Shown: in pieces, positions 1 through 9,700 of the stretch
How positions within the stretch are numbered: position 1 is the first letter of the stretch
How the letters are laid out: every line of letters starts with the position of its first letter
Assembly (NCBI GenBank): GCA_963580285.1
Contig: OY757014.1
Location: forward strand, 19,012,088 to 19,076,087
DNA: 64,000 nt
Reading direction: 5' to 3'
Source of the DNA: Lucinisca nassula
Taxonomy: Eukaryota; Mollusca; Bivalvia; Lucinida; Lucinidae
Position numbers and translations under genes: made by a program
Notes under the pieces: generated by a model
The model's input: the letters and a program-made list of their open reading frames with translations, nothing else
Database searches by the model: none
Told to the model about the DNA's origin: nothing

Positions 1-144
1 TGGAAATCTTTTTTTTTTCAAGGATGTTGCAGCTGAAACAAAATTGGTGGTAACAATTGACACTATTATATAAATCAATGGTCACTTAAATTATTGAATG
101 GATCACAGTTGCACAAACGCATGGACAGGAGGAGTCTCTTACAT

Positions 145-379
145 TTTTTTTTTTTTTTTGGTTTGGGTTTTACGGCCCTTTCAAGATTATTTCACTCATA
201 TCGAGCCGATCGTTAATCATAGGTGGGCGAAAACCGGAGTACCCGGAGAAAAACCACCTGAACTTCCGTTGCAGAACTTGGCGTCTCACACGTGACTCGA
301 GCGAGGCTCGAACCCACGGCGGTGAGAGACCTAATGACTAAGAGTCAGCGCTCTTATCCATTAGGCCACGGAGGCCCGT
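145..379 (-). mobile_element. tRNA-derived SINE, family A, full length
   Basis: Read on the minus strand, this copy starts with a tRNA-like head (GGCCTCCGTGGCCTAATGG as A box region, GGGTTCGAGCC as B box). A central part containing CTCCGGGTACTCCGGTTTTC follows, and the copy ends in GGGCCGTAAAACCC plus an A-rich tail (poly-T on the plus strand). It is flanked by a 14 bp target-site duplication, GGAGTCTCTTACAT, at 131-144 and 380-393. The family recurs at 6121, 26369, 34326, 50063 and 50486. The head is SINE sequence and not a tRNA gene. Confidence 0.9.
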
Positions 380-475
380 GGAGTCTCTTACATAAGTTTT
401 AGACAAGCATCACATAAATTACTGACAAACATATCAGTATGATGAACAAACATAACCATTAGATTTATGTGACTC

Positions 476-579
476 TTACTCCATTTGTGATGATGATGAT
501 GATGATGATTTCGTGTTAACGACGCGCCAACCCTCTTTGTGGGTCATAAGCATCAAGCCGTTAATTACTCCATTTGTGA
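476..579 (-). mobile_element. Very short retroposed LINE-like 3' end with (ATC)n tail
   Basis: A 74 bp insert (491-564) lies between two copies of a 15 bp direct repeat, TTACTCCATTTGTGA (476-490, 565-579). On the minus strand it ends in an (ATC)n tail, seen as (TGA)n on the plus strand. That is the layout of a severely 5'-truncated retroposon. The parent family is not identified. Confidence 0.7.
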
Positions 580-743
580 AGTAGTCAAATAACGTGTTTC
601 TACATAAACAATAAAGAGCTTTTTAACCCACTGTATACTAGTGGACTCTTCCATTGCTCTTATTGGACAAGTCCATTTGACATTTAAGGAGTTTGTGGCC
701 TATTGTTTCGTTTTCATTGATATTTTTGACAGAAAATTCTGTT

Positions 744-830
744 AGCAAACAGTGCAAGCCTTGATCAGAGGCCATCTGATCTGGGCCTGCACCTTTTGCC
801 AAGGTACCCTTTTACGGGTTTCCCCGCATG
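744..830. mobile_element. MITE S fragment
   Basis: The stretch carries the S-family core (an AAACAGTGC half, GATCAG, TCTGATCTGGGCCTGCAC) and part of its end (GGTACCCTTTTACGGG). It is diverged and incomplete. Confidence 0.5.
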
Positions 831-871
831 CAATGGGTTGAGTGATGGTCACATAAAAAGAAAAAGTCATA

Positions 872-1221
872 TACAGTGGAACTTCAATGGCTCGAACACC
901 TTTGGGACCTCGAAAATCTGTTCGAGACAGCGGTAGTTCGAGCCACTGAGGATTACTGCCAGGAGGTATACGATATACTTTCTGATATTGTTTCGATGTT
1001 CTATAATGAAAATGTATGCTGTGTGTACTCATTAGAATCACCTCATCGAGGCGATTCTAATGAGTACACACAGCATACATTTGCAAGTTAAAGGACGAAA
1101 ATCTCCTAAACTATCTTCCACTATTTCCTATGTAGAGGATTTCCCTAGGGGCTCAGGAACGGGTTCGACTAAGCCATGGTAAACGAGCCATCGGTGTTCG
1201 AGCGATCGAAGTTCTACTGTA
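872..1221. mobile_element. pogo/Tigger-like MITE with central perfect hairpin
   Basis: The terminal inverted repeats are about 28 bp: the left end reads TACAGTGGAACTTCAATGGC and the right end matches its reverse complement with few changes. Both ends carry TA. CAGTRGAAC-type ends with TA are typical of pogo/Tigger DNA transposons. The element holds no ORF. The centre (1010-1082) is a hairpin with two 30 bp perfectly complementary arms around a short loop. Assignment to pogo is by terminal motif only. Confidence 0.65.
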
Positions 1222-1539
1222 TAACCATCATTTCTTTAGAACGGACTAAAGGAAAGACGAACGACAGACACCAAGGGGCATAACATAATAAGCACTTTCT
1301 ATAAAGGGGTGTAAAATGCAATGCTCTGGTCCTTTAACTTGTTTTCTACTCTTAGGAAAAACTGCCAAATGTGTACAATCTTGTCTGGATCATTTGTGCC
1401 GTTGGATGACCGCAGGTCAATTTACAGTTGGCAAGCAAACCTTGATCCAGACTGATTTTGTCAGTGTATGTCTAATTTGTGAATTGATTGCGAGCTATTT
1501 ATCCATGAATGGAAAACAAATAACAAAATTCATTATGAA

Positions 1540-1852
1540 TACACGCCTATACAAATGCATTGTAAATTTTACTAAGGAAAAAAAAGAAAATTTTAAGATG
1601 AAAAATTGTGATATTTTTCTCATTTCTACTTTGTTTTTGTTTGATTTGGTGTTTAACGTCCCTGTCAACACTATATAGGTCATTTTGGAGACGTTTCCAA
1701 TTTCTACTCAAAATATAGATTGTTGGGACTCGTTAGTACTCACTATCTACATTTTAGAGCAGAAATAAGAAAAATAAGGTTTACCCTTGTAAACTCCAGT
1801 TTTACTAATAAAAGTGGGGTTCAAGGGGGTCAAAATTATACAGGCGTGTTTA
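1540..1852. mobile_element. MITE Q (ends ACACGCCTATA/TATAGGCGTGT) with an inserted SINE fragment
   Basis: This foldback element starts ACACGCCTATACAAATGCAT and ends CAGGCGTGTTT, with long complementary arms (AAATATAGATTG... paired with ...CTACATTTTAGAG). The same family lies at 12626, 15175, 24606 and 36826. The copy is broken at 1631-1699 by a truncated SINE. Confidence 0.7.
1631..1699 (-). mobile_element. 5'-truncated SINE B inside MITE Q
   Basis: Only the 3' end of SINE B is present (GTTTAACGTCCCTGTCAACA plus the GTTTGATTT tail on the plus strand). The 9 bp duplication ATTTCTACT (1622-1630, 1700-1708) marks it as an independent insertion. Confidence 0.7.
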
Positions 1853-1898
1853 TGTAATGGATAATAAATAAACAAACACTCCAATTATGAAGAATGCA

Positions 1899-2200
1899 TA
1901 AGTGTGACACAGTGTATTCTTTCATATCTCCAAAACTTATATTGTTCGGATGAAAGGTATACCCCTCTAAACCCCATTTTATATAGAGAAAATGGGAGTA
2001 CAGGGGTTTCATTATTTTGCTTATTTCTGCTCCAAGAGACAGGTTGTGGTACTCTTTAGACCGCCTGAATGAGGTGGTTCTAGCGAGCACCCACAACCTA
2101 TGTTCGCAGTATAAATAAGAGAAATACCACAAATTTTCATTGGAAAAGTAGCCATTTTGGAGAAATGAAAAACCACACTATGCCACACGGGTGTGTTATC
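1899..2200. mobile_element. MITE T (ends GTGTGACACAGTG / CACTATGCCACAC)
   Basis: The inverted ends are similar over roughly 35 bp, including TTTCAT and TCTCCAAAA. The centre is a palindrome (GGTTGTGGTACTC... paired with ...GAGCACCCACAACC). Relatives lie at 14522, 54366 and 59719. There is no ORF. Confidence 0.6.
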
Positions 2201-2240
2201 CTAATGAACCATAATATTTTTCTTACTTCTGCTTCAAACA

Positions 2241-2340
2241 TAGACTGTACTGGTGCCTTTAGAAATGCCACAGTGAGGCGTGTTCTAACAAGTACCCATA
2301 ATCCATGTTTTCGAGCAATAAGGAAAAAAAAAATATAACC
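2241..2340. repeat. Degenerate T-core palindrome
   Basis: The sequence ATAGACTGTACTGGTGCC pairs imperfectly with AAGTACCCATAATCCATG around AAATGCCACAGTGAGGCG. It is a diverged copy of the palindromic core seen in MITEs T and Q. Confidence 0.45.
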
Positions 2341-2369
2341 CAGGATTCCCCTGGGGGTTTACAGGGACA

Positions 2370-2675
2370 TGTTATGCACCAGTCATTTGTAACCACTGTC
2401 CCCCACCTACGGGGATAGCGGGGACAACGACTTTTCACAGCCCTGCTAGAAGCCCTGCACTGCGGGGGACCTCCAGAAGGTCACAGCCCCGCTGTTTATA
2501 AAAGTTCATTCCACTGGGGGTATATTTGCATAATATCGAAACCCCCCCATAAACCCGGCACTGCAGGGGAACACAGAGGGTAACTACCCCACACATTAGC
2601 CCCGCTATCCCCTGCCTATCCCCGTAGGTGGGGGGGGGGGGGGGGGCAGTGGTTACAAATGACTGGTGCATAACA
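2370..2675. mobile_element. MITE V with 29 bp perfect terminal inverted repeats
   Basis: The left end TGTTATGCACCAGTCATTTG (2370-2398) and the right end (2647-2675) are exact reverse complements over 29 bp. The interior is GC-rich, with an 18 bp poly-G run near 2630. There is no transposase ORF. Confidence 0.8.
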
Positions 2676-3479
2676 CTGACATATTAATATTCTGAAGAAA
2701 TGAACGATTTCCATTCTTCTTTGGCTTTTACAAAACCTGACAATTGTTTTTGACAAGAAAACAACTGTGTATTTGTTTTTCTGAAGAAAAAAAAAACAAC
2801 CAAAAAACAATTAGTTGTCTTCTAACCCATTTTATATGGGACAACGACTTTTCACAGCCCTGCTAGAAGCCCTGCACTGCGGGGGACCTCCAGAATAACA
2901 CTAACATATTAATATTCTGAAGAAATGAACGATTTCCATTCTTCTTTGGCTTTTACAAAACCTGACAATTGTTTTTGACAAGAAAACAACTGTGTATTTG
3001 TTTTTCTGAAGAAAAAAAAAACAACCAAAAAACAATTAGTTGTCTTCTAACCCATTTTATATGGGACAACGACTTTTCACAGCCCTGCTAGAAGCCCTGC
3101 ACTGCGGGGGACCTCCAGAAGGTCACAGCCCCGCTGTTTATAAAAGTTCATTCCACTGGGGGTATATTTGCATAATATCGAAACCCCCCCATAAACCCGG
3201 CACTGCAGGGGAACACAGAGGGTAACTACCCCACACATTAGCCCCACTATCCCCTGCCTATCCCCGTAGGTGTGGGGGGGGGGGCAGTGGTTACAAATGA
3301 CTGGTGCATAACACTGACATATTAATATTCTGAAGAAATGAACGATTTCCATTCTTCTTTGGCTTTTACAAAACCTGACAATTGTTTTTGACAAGAAAAC
3401 AACTGTGTATTTGTTTTTCTGAAGGAAAAAAAAACAACCAAAAAACAATTAGTTGTCTTCTAACCCATTTTATATGGGA
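2676..3479. repeat. Tandem triplication of MITE V pieces and a ~166 bp flank
   Basis: A ~166 bp flank (starting ACATATTAATATTCTGAAG, ending TTTTATATGGGA) occurs at 2676-2841, 2896-3066 and 3314-3479. Between the copies lie a 54 bp fragment of MITE V (2842-2895) and a nearly complete MITE V without its left end (3067-3313). The copies are almost identical, so the rearrangement is recent. Joins occur at short identities such as GGGA. Confidence 0.85.
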
Positions 3480-3686
3480 AACCCAAAACTGGGTCATTGG
3501 CTAACACTGCCGGCCTAGAAAAGACACCACACAAGGTGGTGTCTAATCAGGGCCTTCACTGTTGACAGAAAAATCCAACCATGTTTTCTAAATGTCTAAA
3601 AACAAGAACCCAACAGCCTTAAATTTCAAAATGGACTACTGCTGTAAATAAGGGGAAATAATTCATTTTTCCATTCAGTACAAACT
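3466..3686. mobile_element. MITE S copy (TTAACCC-type)
   Basis: It starts TAACCCATTTTATATGGG and ends near TTCAGTACAAACTGG. A short palindrome lies inside (AGACACCAC... paired with ...GTGGTGTCT), followed by GGGCCTTCACTGTT. Other S copies are at 5348, 31573, 44237, 60204, 60371 and 61279. Confidence 0.6.
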
Positions 3687-3700
3687 GGATATTTGCTTGG

Positions 3701-3815
3701 GCAGGCTTAGATCCTCTAAGCTGTTTACCAGTAGTCGTGTGCGGGTTGGTTTCAGCTCTGCGTGGAAGCATCATGCAGCCCATATATTTCTTCAAGCCCC
3801 GATGGGCTGGGGTCA
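3701..3815 (-). mobile_element. SINE B, 5' part only
   Basis: This fragment matches the 5' half of SINE B: GGCAGGCTTAGATCCTCTAA through CTGCGTGGAAGCATCATGC to CAAGCCCCGATGGGC on the plus strand. The 3' half and tail are absent. Confidence 0.7.
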
Positions 3816-5070
3816 AGTGCAACAACTGAGACAGCATTTTCAAATGCAGTTTTTCATGGCATCTTATTAACCTTTAGCATGCTGAGTTCAATTTGGAGTG
3901 GGTATCCTTATTTCAGCAGCCATAATTTCCTTAAACCTGAACTGAGTCTGCTCATATATTATAGGCCAGACATCTTCCGCCATTTCTACCAGAAGTATTA
4001 TTGGTCACGTGACTTCAAAATAAGGCGGTCACCTGATCTGACCGGGAACCGTTTCAGACACTTAAAAAAAAAGCACAACAAGACAATAGCGCTCAGTGTG
4101 TGCTTTGAAGGATAAAAACAATAGCTTGTGTTACAGCTACCTATATTATGGCTACATATTTATCACCAGCAGTTGTCTAGTATGCACAAAATTGTGATAA
4201 AACAGGTAAGGGGGACCTGTTGAAAACTGGTACTTGAAAAGTCGTCGATTTTTAACGTCATTTCCGGGTGTATAATCCAACAGCCCGTAATGTTGGTAAA
4301 ACCTGTGCCCTTGTAAGAAAGAATGATCTCTCCTGCATCAGACAACCTCATCAGATGGCGTGCACTTGCTTTCTTATGAGCGTGATAAGTTACCCAATCT
4401 GGACCCCCCCCCCCTTGGGCGACTTTAGTCGCCCACAGCACGCTGAAGGTTAAGGGTTTATTGTTTCACAAATGTGGAAAGATCAGACACTTACTCTCAT
4501 GCATATATCAATATGATGGCAAAATCAATCTGGATCAATGTCTATGTTAGCTTGCCCATCTGTTAATTAGTCACCCTATGGCACATATATCAGGCAAGAC
4601 CCTACACTTTAGAGAAGAAAACCAGTTTGAATGATGTTCTCTGTTTTACAATATTCAATGCCACCAAAATGAATTAATAACCCTAAATTTTTTAGACATT
4701 TGTTTTGGATTTGTGACTATCATTGTTTGGAGTTTAATGGACCAATCAAAACTATTTAGGTCATATTGGGCCTATCAGTTCCTGAGCAGACTTATACATA
4801 AGCAGTTAACCAGCACACTGCACATTCTTTCACTAGAAACTGACAATATACCCTCTTTGAGAGAACGACCAAAGAAAAGATTTAATGAGCCATAAAGTAG
4901 CAGGTGTAGAATTTGCATCTCTCCTGATCATCAGACATGGACAGAAGCCAGCAAATCATTGTTACCAGTACTTCTGCAAACCCTTCTTTATATATAGAAA
5001 AACAGGTTTTTTACATGACTTTGTATGCTTTACTTTTCAGCAATGTCTTAGAACTTAGAAGAGGAAATGT
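3816..5070. other. Mostly unassigned AT-rich sequence
   Basis: I see no gene here. Local items are a palindromic E-box TCACGTGA near 4005, a C12 run followed by the dyad GGGCGACTTTAGTCGCCC (about 4398-4432), and a diverged SINE C-like 3' end on the minus strand at about 4720-4900 (GTTTAATGGACCAATCAAAA, CAGAAACTGACAAT-like). Confidence 0.5.
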
Positions 5071-5271
5071 TTAACTCTTATCATACTGTTCACAACGGCC
5101 CCTATCTTTTTCAAAACAGTGTAGATCCAGATCAGAAGCCATCTGATCAGGATCTACACTGTTTGACACTAAGTTGATGGATTTGTAAGAATAAATTAAA
5201 TCAAGTAATCTGATTGGTTCAAAGTCAGAAATGGGTGTGGTTAAACTGAATATTCAGCAAGAGAAGGTTAA
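5071..5271. mobile_element. MITE P1 (piggyBac-like, TTAA ends)
   Basis: It starts TTAACTCTTATCATACTG and ends CAGCAAGAGAAGGTTAA. Inside is a dyad: ACAGTGTAGATCCAGATCAG pairs with CTGATCAGGATCTACACTGT. This is a diverged member of the P1 family, whose better copies lie at 35650, 40534, 44397, 49610 and 50654. Confidence 0.75.
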
Positions 5272-5347
5272 GTTATGTACAATGGACACTCACTATAATG
5301 ACAGTATTTGTTCCCTAATAATTTGCCACTATAGTGAATTTGTCGCT

Positions 5348-5576
5348 TTAACCCATTTCAGACTGGAAACCCCTAAACGGGTACTGTGACAAACAGTGCA
5401 GGCCCAGATCAGACACCGCAGAATGCGGCGTCTGATCAGGGCCTACACCGTTTGCAAAAATTTAAGCCATTTTCCAAAAAGTTTTTGGCGAAAACACAAC
5501 CTGATACCCCTAAATTTTTAAATGGACGCCTGCTATATATAAGGAGGAAGATTCCATTTGGTACAAAAAGGGTTAA
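5348..5576. mobile_element. MITE S, full length, TTAA at both ends
   Basis: Ends are TTAACCCATTTCAGACTGG and GGTACAAAAAGGGTTAA. The centre is a palindrome around GCAGAATGC: GGCCCAGATCAGACACCG pairs with CGGCGTCTGATCAGGGCC. It has no ORF. The TTAACCC ends resemble piggyBac-derived MITEs. Confidence 0.75.
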
Positions 5577-5651
5577 AGAATCCCAATAAGGAGTAGCAGC
5601 ATAATAGGCAATAAAGGACTTTTCCCCTTTTCATATATGCCACACGCACTA

Positions 5652-5734
5652 CCAAGAAACAAATGTTGTGGACATTTGTTAGAATGGCCTCAGCAAGGCG
5701 ATTCTAACAAATGTCCACAACATTTGTTTCTTGG
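5652..5734. repeat. Perfect 34 bp inverted repeat (hairpin)
   Basis: Arms 5652-5685 and 5701-5734 are exact reverse complements (CCAAGAAACAAATGTTGTGG...). They enclose a 15 base loop. The centre is a variant of the T-core (TTAGAAT...ATTCTAA). Confidence 0.9.
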
Positions 5735-5864
5735 AGTATCAAATAAACACAACATCCCTGAATATCACCATAAATCTGTCTGATATTGAGCTTAGGATTC
5801 GTTCCATTGAAACTGTCATTATAACAAGTTTCGTTATATCTAATGTTGGTGTAAAGAGGGTTGA

Positions 5865-6049
5865 CTGTTTTGTTTGTTTGAGTTGAGGTTAAACGTCCCC
5901 GTCAACACTGCGGTAAAGGTCATTTTGGAGACGATTTTGTGAGAGTTTTACCAGACACGGAGATGGAATGACATCTCAAGACCTGTCGCACAATGAAACC
6001 AATAGGGTTTATAAGCATGGACGTTCCAACGCACACTGCTTTTTCAGCA
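5865..6049 (-). mobile_element. SINE B, 5'-truncated
   Basis: The plus strand shows the tail (TGTTTGTTTGAGTTGAGG), then GTCCCCGTCAACACTG, then ATGACATCTCAAGACCTGTC, and ends at about GCATGGACG. The 5' third is missing. A MITE P1 fragment follows at about 6050-6120 (AGAAGCCATCTGATCAGG). Confidence 0.75.
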
Positions 6050-6120
6050 TGTTCAGAAGCCATCTGATCAGGACCTACACTGTTTTCAAAGGTAGGGTTA
6101 TCATGTTCAGCAGGATAATG

Positions 6121-6254
6121 TTTGTTTTTTGGCTTTTTCTGCTCTTTCAAGATTATTTCACTCATATTGAGCTGATCGTTAATCAAAGGTGGGCGAAAAC
6201 CGGAGTACCCAGAGAAAAACCACCTGACCTTCCGTTGCAGAACTTGGCGTCTCA
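6121..6254 (-). mobile_element. SINE A without its tRNA head, with target-site duplication
   Basis: Only the central and 3' parts of SINE A are present. The 13 bp duplication CAGCAGGATAATG (6108-6120, 6255-6267) is intact, so the tRNA head was missing when the copy inserted. Truncation is at GGCGTCTCAC. Confidence 0.85.
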
Positions 6255-6297
6255 CAGCAGGATAATGGATAGTTTATGTACTAATGTTATTTATTGA

Positions 6298-6632
6298 ATG
6301 AAGTCGCGTCTGAGAATGTAATTATGCCATGCATTAAATTCGGTAAAATAGTGGATTAAATAGGCAAAGTAGTTAGATATGCCCCGTAACGTTACATGTA
6401 TGTCAGGGCCTTAATGATGTCCCCATTATTAGTGAAGGAATAGTGCCTTTTTTTTCAAAAATCGTAAATTAAATGCGTTTAAAACGTCCTATGATAAATA
6501 GAATCTTGCATTCTGGCTCATGTATTACTCAATTTATTAATTTTGTTGTGGAAACGGGATAAAATACTCGGCAAAGCCTCGCATTTTATCCCTTTTTCTC
6601 AACTTATTTAATAAATTGAATAATACATGAAC
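6298..6632. repeat. Dispersed repeat W, copy 1
   Basis: About 330 bp shared with 7672-8006: GAAGTCGCGTCTGAGAATG at the start, ATGATAAATAGAATCTTGC in the middle, AATAATACATGAA at the end. An imperfect dyad (CTCATGTATTA... paired with ...TAATACATGAA) forms the right third. The class is unknown. Confidence 0.7.
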
Positions 6633-6737
6633 ACTCATGTAAGATCATCTATGTCCTCAATAAATATAGCAATGACTAACAATAACATGTCTTTTGACAT
6701 GTGCCCCAACTGAACTAGTCTGATACTAGTCTTCACT

Positions 6738-6890
6738 AGAAGCCTCCGTGGTTATGCTACTCCCCTTGTAAACCAGGGGTCGCAGGATCGATCCCGGGCT
6801 TCTCCAGACTTTCAGATGAGTCTTTAAACCGAGGTCCTGTCTCCGTATGACCGTAGTTGTTGGTAGGACGTAAAACTCAAACACTCACTC
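6738..6890 (+). mobile_element. tRNA-derived SINE, family F, full length
   Basis: The head is tRNA-like (AGCCTCCGTGGTTATGCTAC, B box GGATCGATCCC). The body contains TTTAAACCGAGGTCCTGTC and the tail is GACGTAAAACTCAAACACTC plus (ACTC)n. A 13 bp duplication, ACTAGTCTTCACT, flanks it (6725-6737, 6891-6903). Related copies are at 28377, 38801 and 46445. Confidence 0.9.
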
Positions 6891-6974
6891 ACTAGTCTTC
6901 ACTGATGTCATCTGAATAACAAATTAAGTCCAAGAAATGAATGACACCCTTAAGTGGGCCCACTGAGAATAATG

Positions 6975-7290
6975 GGGTTACCGTATTTTCACCCTAAATA
7001 TTCCGACACCTTAACTCCTTACCATGCTTGTTTTAAAATTTGAGCAAGTACAATTTACTACCCAATGTTCAAGAATAGCGGGATGAGATGTTGCATTCTG
7101 CGGTGTCTCATCTGGGTCTACACTGTTTGCTCAGGCCTGTCTGTCCGAAAAACATATGGTAAATACGTTAACATGGTAATCATTATTTTCCTTATCTGTG
7201 GTCCAGACAGAGATTCATCGTATATGTTAGAAAGGCCTCGATGAGGCTGTTCTTACAAGCATCCACAATCTAACTCCACTAGCAACATGA
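6975..7290. repeat. Palindrome-bearing repeat remnants
   Basis: The stretch starts at ACCGTATTTTCACCCTAAAT and includes a copy of the GATCAG-type core (GTGTCTCATCTGGGTCTACA) and a T-core remnant at 7225-7262 (TTAGAAAGGCCTCGATGAGG). The same ACCGTA...ACCTTA context recurs near 35595 and 47660. Confidence 0.45.
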
Positions 7291-7671
7291 ATCAAAGCAC
7301 TGACAGCACTGGTGGGTCCAGTGTCACTGAGTGTAGGCTGGGCGGGGACTTTGACCTTAAATTTCTGTACTGTAAGCAAATAGTGTTAACGGCGATCAGA
7401 CCAGATCGGTATCTGAACTGGATCTACAATGTTTGCCAATGACCAAAGACATGAGCCCAGTCCAGATTTTACTTTTTATACAGCATTTTGGCATCACAGG
7501 GAGAAAAATTGTGAGGCTATTTTCTAAAAATAACCATTACATGGACATCCACACTGTGCTTAGTAGCTTTGGATCGACTGACAATTGGCCCAAAATTAAA
7601 AAAAAAGAAGTCATCTGAAAAAAGCTAGTTCTAGAAATATGAAAAAAAATTTTTTTATCATTTATCATATG

Positions 7672-8004
7672 AAGTCGGGTCTGAGAATGTAATAATGTCA
7701 TGTAATAAATTTGATAATCCACTTGTGGATTAAATAGGCAAATTAGATACACCCCTGACATTACATGTACAACGTCCTTTATGATGTCGTGTTTACTTAT
7801 GGCGGAATATTAACATTTTTGAAAAACAATTGTGAATAAAATGCGTTTTAATTGTCATATATGATAAATAGAATCTTGCATTCGTGCTCATGTATTATCA
7901 AATTTATTAAACTCATTGAGGAAAAGGAATAAAATGCTTGGGGAAGCCTCACATTTTATCCCTTTTCCTCAACTTGTTTAATATAAAATTTAATAATACA
8001 TGAA
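7672..8004. repeat. Dispersed repeat W, copy 2
   Basis: This matches 6298-6632 along its length with scattered substitutions (GAAGTCGGGTCTGAGAATG to ATAATACATGAA). Confidence 0.7.
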
Positions 8005-8298
8005 TTTGAACTGTTTGTTTGAATTGAGGTTTAATGGCCCCGTAAACTCTATTTAAGTCATTTTGGAGATGTTGCTTCCAATTTTGTGGAACTTTGACAA
8101 GACATTGAGATGAAATGACATCTCAAGCCCTGCCGCTCAATCAAACCAAAAGGCTTATATGCACTGGACAGTCTGACTCACACCACTTTGCCTGGGCAGG
8201 CTTAGTCCTTCTAAGTGGTTTACCAGTACTCGTGTGTGGTCAGTTCCATCTCTGTGTGGAAGCATCATGCAGCCCAATCTATTTCTCCAAGCCCATAT
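8005..8298 (-). mobile_element. SINE B, nearly full length
   Basis: The plus strand runs from CTGTTTGTTTGAATTGAGG through GAAATGACATCTCAAGCCC and GCAGGCTTAGTCCTTCTAA to GCAGCCCAATCTATTTCTCC. Confidence 0.85.
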
Positions 8299-8784
8299 CA
8301 GATATCCTCTATTTGGCACACAGCTGTGTAATCATACGTGGGATGCACACCCGAAATAATGTAGTTAGCAGGCAGGCTGATCAGACATATATCAGCCATA
8401 TAGACAAAGCTCAAGTTAGCCACAAGCACTGCAGGCCCAGATGAGAGAGTACCTTCTGCATCATCTGATCAGGGCCTTTACTATTTGCAAAATGTTCAGC
8501 CATTAGCTAAATAAACTCAGTCGGACACAGATAAAAATGAGAATGGACTATTTCAATATAAAGTGGCTTAAAGTCTGTTTCAGATCTTAATTTCCTCAAA
8601 AAAATATTTTACAGCACAGCAAGTTTGAAGCAAATAGACTAAATATCTGCATTGAACAAAAGCGTGCTTGGAGAAATAGATTGGGTTGCATGGTGCTTCA
8701 GCACAGATGGCAAACTGCTTTGATCAGGAAAAGTGATGCAAGTTGGACTGCACCTTAAACCCTAGCAGTTTCTTTTTGAGGTAT

Positions 8785-8957
8785 ATTCACCTTATTTGCA
8801 TTATCTGCTGGTTCCTAGTCTGGAGGTTATCAGCGTTGGAAAAACCGGTAACCAGACCCCCCTGACCTTAAAAGGTCAGGGGGGTCTGGTTACCTGTTTT
8901 TCCAATATTGACAATGTGCAAGCTGGGAGCCAGCAGTTAATGCAAATATGGTGAATA
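8785..8957. repeat. 173 bp long inverted repeat
   Basis: The outer arms TATTCACCTTATTTGCATTA and the reverse complement of AATGCAAATATGGTGAATA pair at the ends. The inner arms (CGGTAACCAGACCCCCCTGA against TCAGGGGGGTCTGGTTACC) pair around CCTTAAAAGG near 8870. It is a foldback of unknown family; no other copy was seen in the window. Confidence 0.85.
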
Positions 8958-9529
8958 GGGCCTGAGATGTCATTTCATCCCAATTTCAGGTAAAAGTCCT
9001 ATGAAATCAGAGCAATGTCTCCAAAATGACCTAAAGAGAGTTGATGGGGATGTAAAATGAACAAACAAAGAACAAACCTTTATAAAACAAAATTTGCTCA
9101 TATCAAAGATCACCTTCAATCCAATGAGAAAGTAAAGAAAATTTCACTAAAGATGTTCACTTTCTTATAGTACAATCCATATATCCTCATCTCCAACTTA
9201 ATTTCCCATGTATTCCGATCTTAATGCAATAATCTTCGACACAACAGTGAAGAAGGTAATTCATTTATCTGAGAAAATGAACTGAGTCAAAGAACAATAT
9301 CACACATCAGTGTTTGCACTATTACTGATAATAACATCCTGACTTAATGTAAGGGACATATCGGTTACTTTTGAACTTGTCTTAAAGCAAAAATAAACCA
9401 ACACTGACCTACCAATGACATCAGAGTGACAAAATTAGTAATTATTTCACTGGATCGTTTTTCAACTGGTAGATAAATAGATAAACATTGAAGCGACTAA
9501 TTGAGCTGTATCTAAAATACCTAAATGAT
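8958..9529. other. Unassigned, with a SINE B 3' remnant
   Basis: A short SINE B-like 3' end lies at about 8963-9070 (TGAGATGTCATTTCATCCC, AATGACCTAAAGAGAGTTGA, AAACAAAC tail, plus orientation). The rest is AT-rich with no recognisable feature. Confidence 0.5.
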
Positions 9530-9700
9530 AAGGCACTTTTTTAATCGGAAAAATACTGATATTTTTTCTTATTTCTGCATGGAAACATATGTTGTGGGTA
9601 CTCATGAGAAGCAGCTTGGCGAGGTGCTTCCAATAAGTACCCACAACAGAAGTTTATGGGCAGAGATAAGAAAACTAATATGTGGATACCCCCTCTTATC
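9530..9700. repeat. Q/T-type palindromic repeat
   Basis: Arms ATGTTGTGGGTACTCATGAG and TAAGTACCCACAACA pair around AGCAGCTTGGCGAGGTGC. This is a variant of the T-core. Confidence 0.55.

Noticed and set aside
145..379. tRNA gene suggested by A and B box sequences
   Set aside because: The tRNA-like part is joined to a SINE body and A-rich tail, is flanked by a TSD and recurs with the same body elsewhere. The same holds for the heads at 6738, 11681, 46445, 48507, 50063, 50909 and 57955.
2629..2646. Poly-G run as a functional quadruplex
   Set aside because: It is a homopolymer expansion inside a duplicated MITE and varies in length between copies (18 versus about 10), consistent with slippage.
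3077..3448. 123-codon open frame, repeated at 2435-2810
   Set aside because: It arises from the duplicated MITE V/flank block and low-complexity C/T tracts; no domain features.
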